From Spirosoma endophyticum (GTDB lineage: Bacteria; Bacteroidota; Bacteroidia; Cytophagales; Spirosomataceae): a stretch of DNA of 64,000 nucleotides. Below are positions 62,446 through 64,000 of the stretch, piece by piece; the stretch's first letter is position 1, and every line of letters begins with the position of its first letter. The notes beneath the pieces were generated by a model. The model worked only from the letters and a program-made list of their open reading frames with translations, was not told where the DNA came from and did no database searches. Where the stretch lies: positions 124,001-188,000 of the forward strand of contig NZ_FOLQ01000001.1 of assembly GCF_900112365.1 (NCBI RefSeq), given 5' to 3'. The translations under genes were made by a program, and so were the position numbers.

Positions 62446-64000
62446 ATGAATCGGAGTTTTCTTGCCTTACTTTTTATACTGGGTCTAGCGCTTGTTGGCC
62501 GGGCGCAACAATTTCCGGGCTCACCTACCCAGAATCCCAATAGTTTCGGGGGGCGGCAGGCCATGCCGACCTCAACGACGGGTAACCGGGGACAGGGGAT
62601 CATCGACGACTCGACGAAGGTAATTTATGGTCCGAAGTCAACGCGCTACGTGCTGGAGGGCGATATTTTCAATAACCGCCGGAAACTCTACACCATGGAT
62701 ACCACCATGGACGATGTGCACCGGTATACCTACGTACAGCGGTATCAGAATCTATACCAGGATTTAGGGGACCTTGGAACGCCTATGCGCCCCGTGTTTG
62801 TGCAGGAGCCGCAGCAGTTAGGGGCTCAGTCTGGTTATTACGTGTTTTCGCCCTACGCTTACCAGACGATGGACGTGAAGTACTTCGATACGAAATCGCC
62901 ATTCACGGATATGTACATTGCCCTGGGTGGCAACAATCAGAATATTCTGCGCTTCGATATGGCCCAGAATATCAATCCCCGCCTGAACGTTGGCTTTAAT
63001 GTACAGCGGTTTACGTCGCAGAAACAGTTTGGTACCAGCGGCACCAATGATACGTATAAATTGCTGGCCCAGAACTGGGGACTGTTGCTACACACGAACT
63101 ACCGCTCGAAAAACGACAAGTATACCCTGCTGGCGCACTTTAAAAACATGAATCACAGCCTTGATGAGCAGGGGGGCGTGTTGCCGGGGCAGAGCACAGA
63201 CGGGTCCATCATCATCTACAACTACACCGGTGATTCCCGCTTGCGGAGCGGCAGTACGTCATTACACGGCCCGCACGGCTGGGAAATTCGAAACGACCTC
63301 CATGCCTACCATCAATACGTGCTCGACAAAGGGTTTCAGGTTTACCACCGATTCGATTACCAGACCCAGAAGAATTTTTACCAGGACGATACCTTACGGC
63401 TAAATCAGTCGATTACCCCGCTGGGCAGCGATTCTCCCCTGCGTTTTTACCCGTCCATTCTGGGCGATACGTCCCGCATTGAGCAGCATACGCGCTTTCG
63501 GTTGTTGGAAAATCAATTTGGATTAAAAGGCATTGCACAATATAAAGGCGCATCATTTAACTACCGGGCCTACCTGCGCGTCCGGAACTATAAGCAGACC
63601 ACACTCTATAACACTTCTCGTACGACCTATAACCAGTATGAAATTCCTCGTACAGAAACGTTCCTGGGTGGGTGGGTAGGCTATTATTTTCCCGACAGCC
63701 TGTCCCGGATCACCGCCGAACTTGAATATCAGGTTGCAGGGGGCTACCGGCTACAGGGTCAGCTGGAAAGTAAGTTCCTGACCGCTGGGTACTCATCGGA
63801 ACTAGTGAACCCAACATTGTTACAGGAGCGCTATCAAAGCATGATTTATATCTGGCGCAATGACTTCAACTTACGCGGTTATAACCACGCCTACGGGAAA
63901 CTGAACCTTCGGTATAAACAGCTACGTATCGAACCGGGGCTGGATTATTACCTGCTCAGTAACTACACCTATTTCGATACGGCCGCTGTGGCCCGCCAGG
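62446..64000 (+). CDS. Putative porin, Bacteroidota type, 3'-truncated by window edge
   Basis: The frame is open from ATG 62446 to the window end (518 codons, no stop seen). It starts with a signal peptide (MNRSFLALLFILGLALVGRA-QQ) followed by a proline- and glycine-rich linker and a long beta-strand region rich in aromatic and polar alternation (SPFTDMYIALGGNNQNILRF, RLNVGFNVQRF). This resembles the putative-porin family (PF14121-like) common in Bacteroidota. The C-terminus lies outside the window. Confidence 0.82.
   Translation, partial: MNRSFLALLFILGLALVGRAQQFPGSPTQNPNSFGGRQAMPTSTTGNRGQGIIDDSTKVIYGPKSTRYVLEGDIFNNRRKLYTMDTTMDDVHRYTYVQRYQNLYQDLGDLGTPMRPVFVQEPQQLGAQSGYYVFSPYAYQTMDVKYFDTKSPFTDMYIALGGNNQNILRFDMAQNINPRLNVGFNVQRFTSQKQFGTSGTNDTYKLLAQNWGLLLHTNYRSKNDKYTLLAHFKNMNHSLDEQGGVLPGQSTDGSIIIYNYTGDSRLRSGSTSLHGPHGWEIRNDLHAYHQYVLDKGFQVYHRFDYQTQKNFYQDDTLRLNQSITPLGSDSPLRFYPSILGDTSRIEQHTRFRLLENQFGLKGIAQYKGASFNYRAYLRVRNYKQTTLYNTSRTTYNQYEIPRTETFLGGWVGYYFPDSLSRITAELEYQVAGGYRLQGQLESKFLTAGYSSELVNPTLLQERYQSMIYIWRNDFNLRGYNHAYGKLNLRYKQLRIEPGLDYYLLSNYTYFDTAAVARQ

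Noticed and set aside
1-64000. The hexamer CTACGT (and its complement ACGTAG) appears often across the window, in different codon frames.
   Set aside because: A hand scan found about 65 sites where roughly 31 would be expected at random, a mild excess. Nothing about strand or position stood out. A proper genome-wide count against a composition model would be needed before calling it a signal.

Overview
The window is about 64 kb of a Bacteroidota chromosome, most likely Cytophagales and Spirosoma-like. Evidence for this is a SusC/SusD pair, TonB-linked receptors, a Bacteroidota-type porin, CHRD lipoproteins, MenC and LpxK of Bacteroidota type, and TAnnTTTG promoter elements ahead of several genes. 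I found no rRNA, tRNA, CRISPR array, prophage or transposase gene.

Region 1 (1-33.5 kb) is a nucleobase-catabolism island. A nucleoside hydrolase (cut by the window edge) and an NCS1 permease lead into the whole reductive pyrimidine pathway: hydA, a beta-ureidopropionase-type amidase, preT and preA. An NCS2 permease and xanthine dehydrogenase follow (xdhA, then xdhB-xdhC). xdhA is separated from xdhB by an inverted tkt-tal operon. After an epoxide hydrolase with an AraC regulator, a DUF429 protein, a SusCD pair, a GNAT enzyme and an AT-rich CDP-alcohol phosphatidyltransferase-like gene, the island resumes with uricase (minus strand). It continues with allantoinase, allantoate amidohydrolase, (S)-ureidoglycine aminohydrolase, OHCU decarboxylase, HIU hydrolase and a second M20 amidohydrolase. 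Together these could take purines through urate and allantoin to glyoxylate by a plant-like ureide route that releases ammonia at each late step.

Region 2 (33.5-45 kb) holds CHRD lipoproteins, a small membrane protein with an Hsp20, an apparently exported NIF3-family protein, aconitase, a gamma-glutamyltransferase, an orphan excisionase-like HTH protein and a TonB receptor broken by two frame changes. Region 3 (45-50.8 kb) has an AraC regulator with a tandem 21-bp direct-repeat operator in front of two duplicated SDR genes, an Atu4866-family protein, GAPDH, another SDR and a GNAT enzyme. Region 4 (50.8-58.1 kb) is a tripartite RND efflux operon preceded by a small acidic exported protein and followed by a small beta-barrel protein. 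Region 5 (58.2-64 kb) has a ScfR/RamB-like regulator, menC, lpxK and a porin that runs off the end.

The most unusual feature is non-coding. Gaps between co-directional genes, above all inside the catabolic island, are filled by long inverted repeats with roughly 10-33 bp arms. They fall into several unrelated sequence families, at least three of which recur in this window. One arm forms the 3' end of preT, and two others create false GTG starts in front of xdhA and uraD. True terminators here are also very long perfect palindromes, some with no loop.
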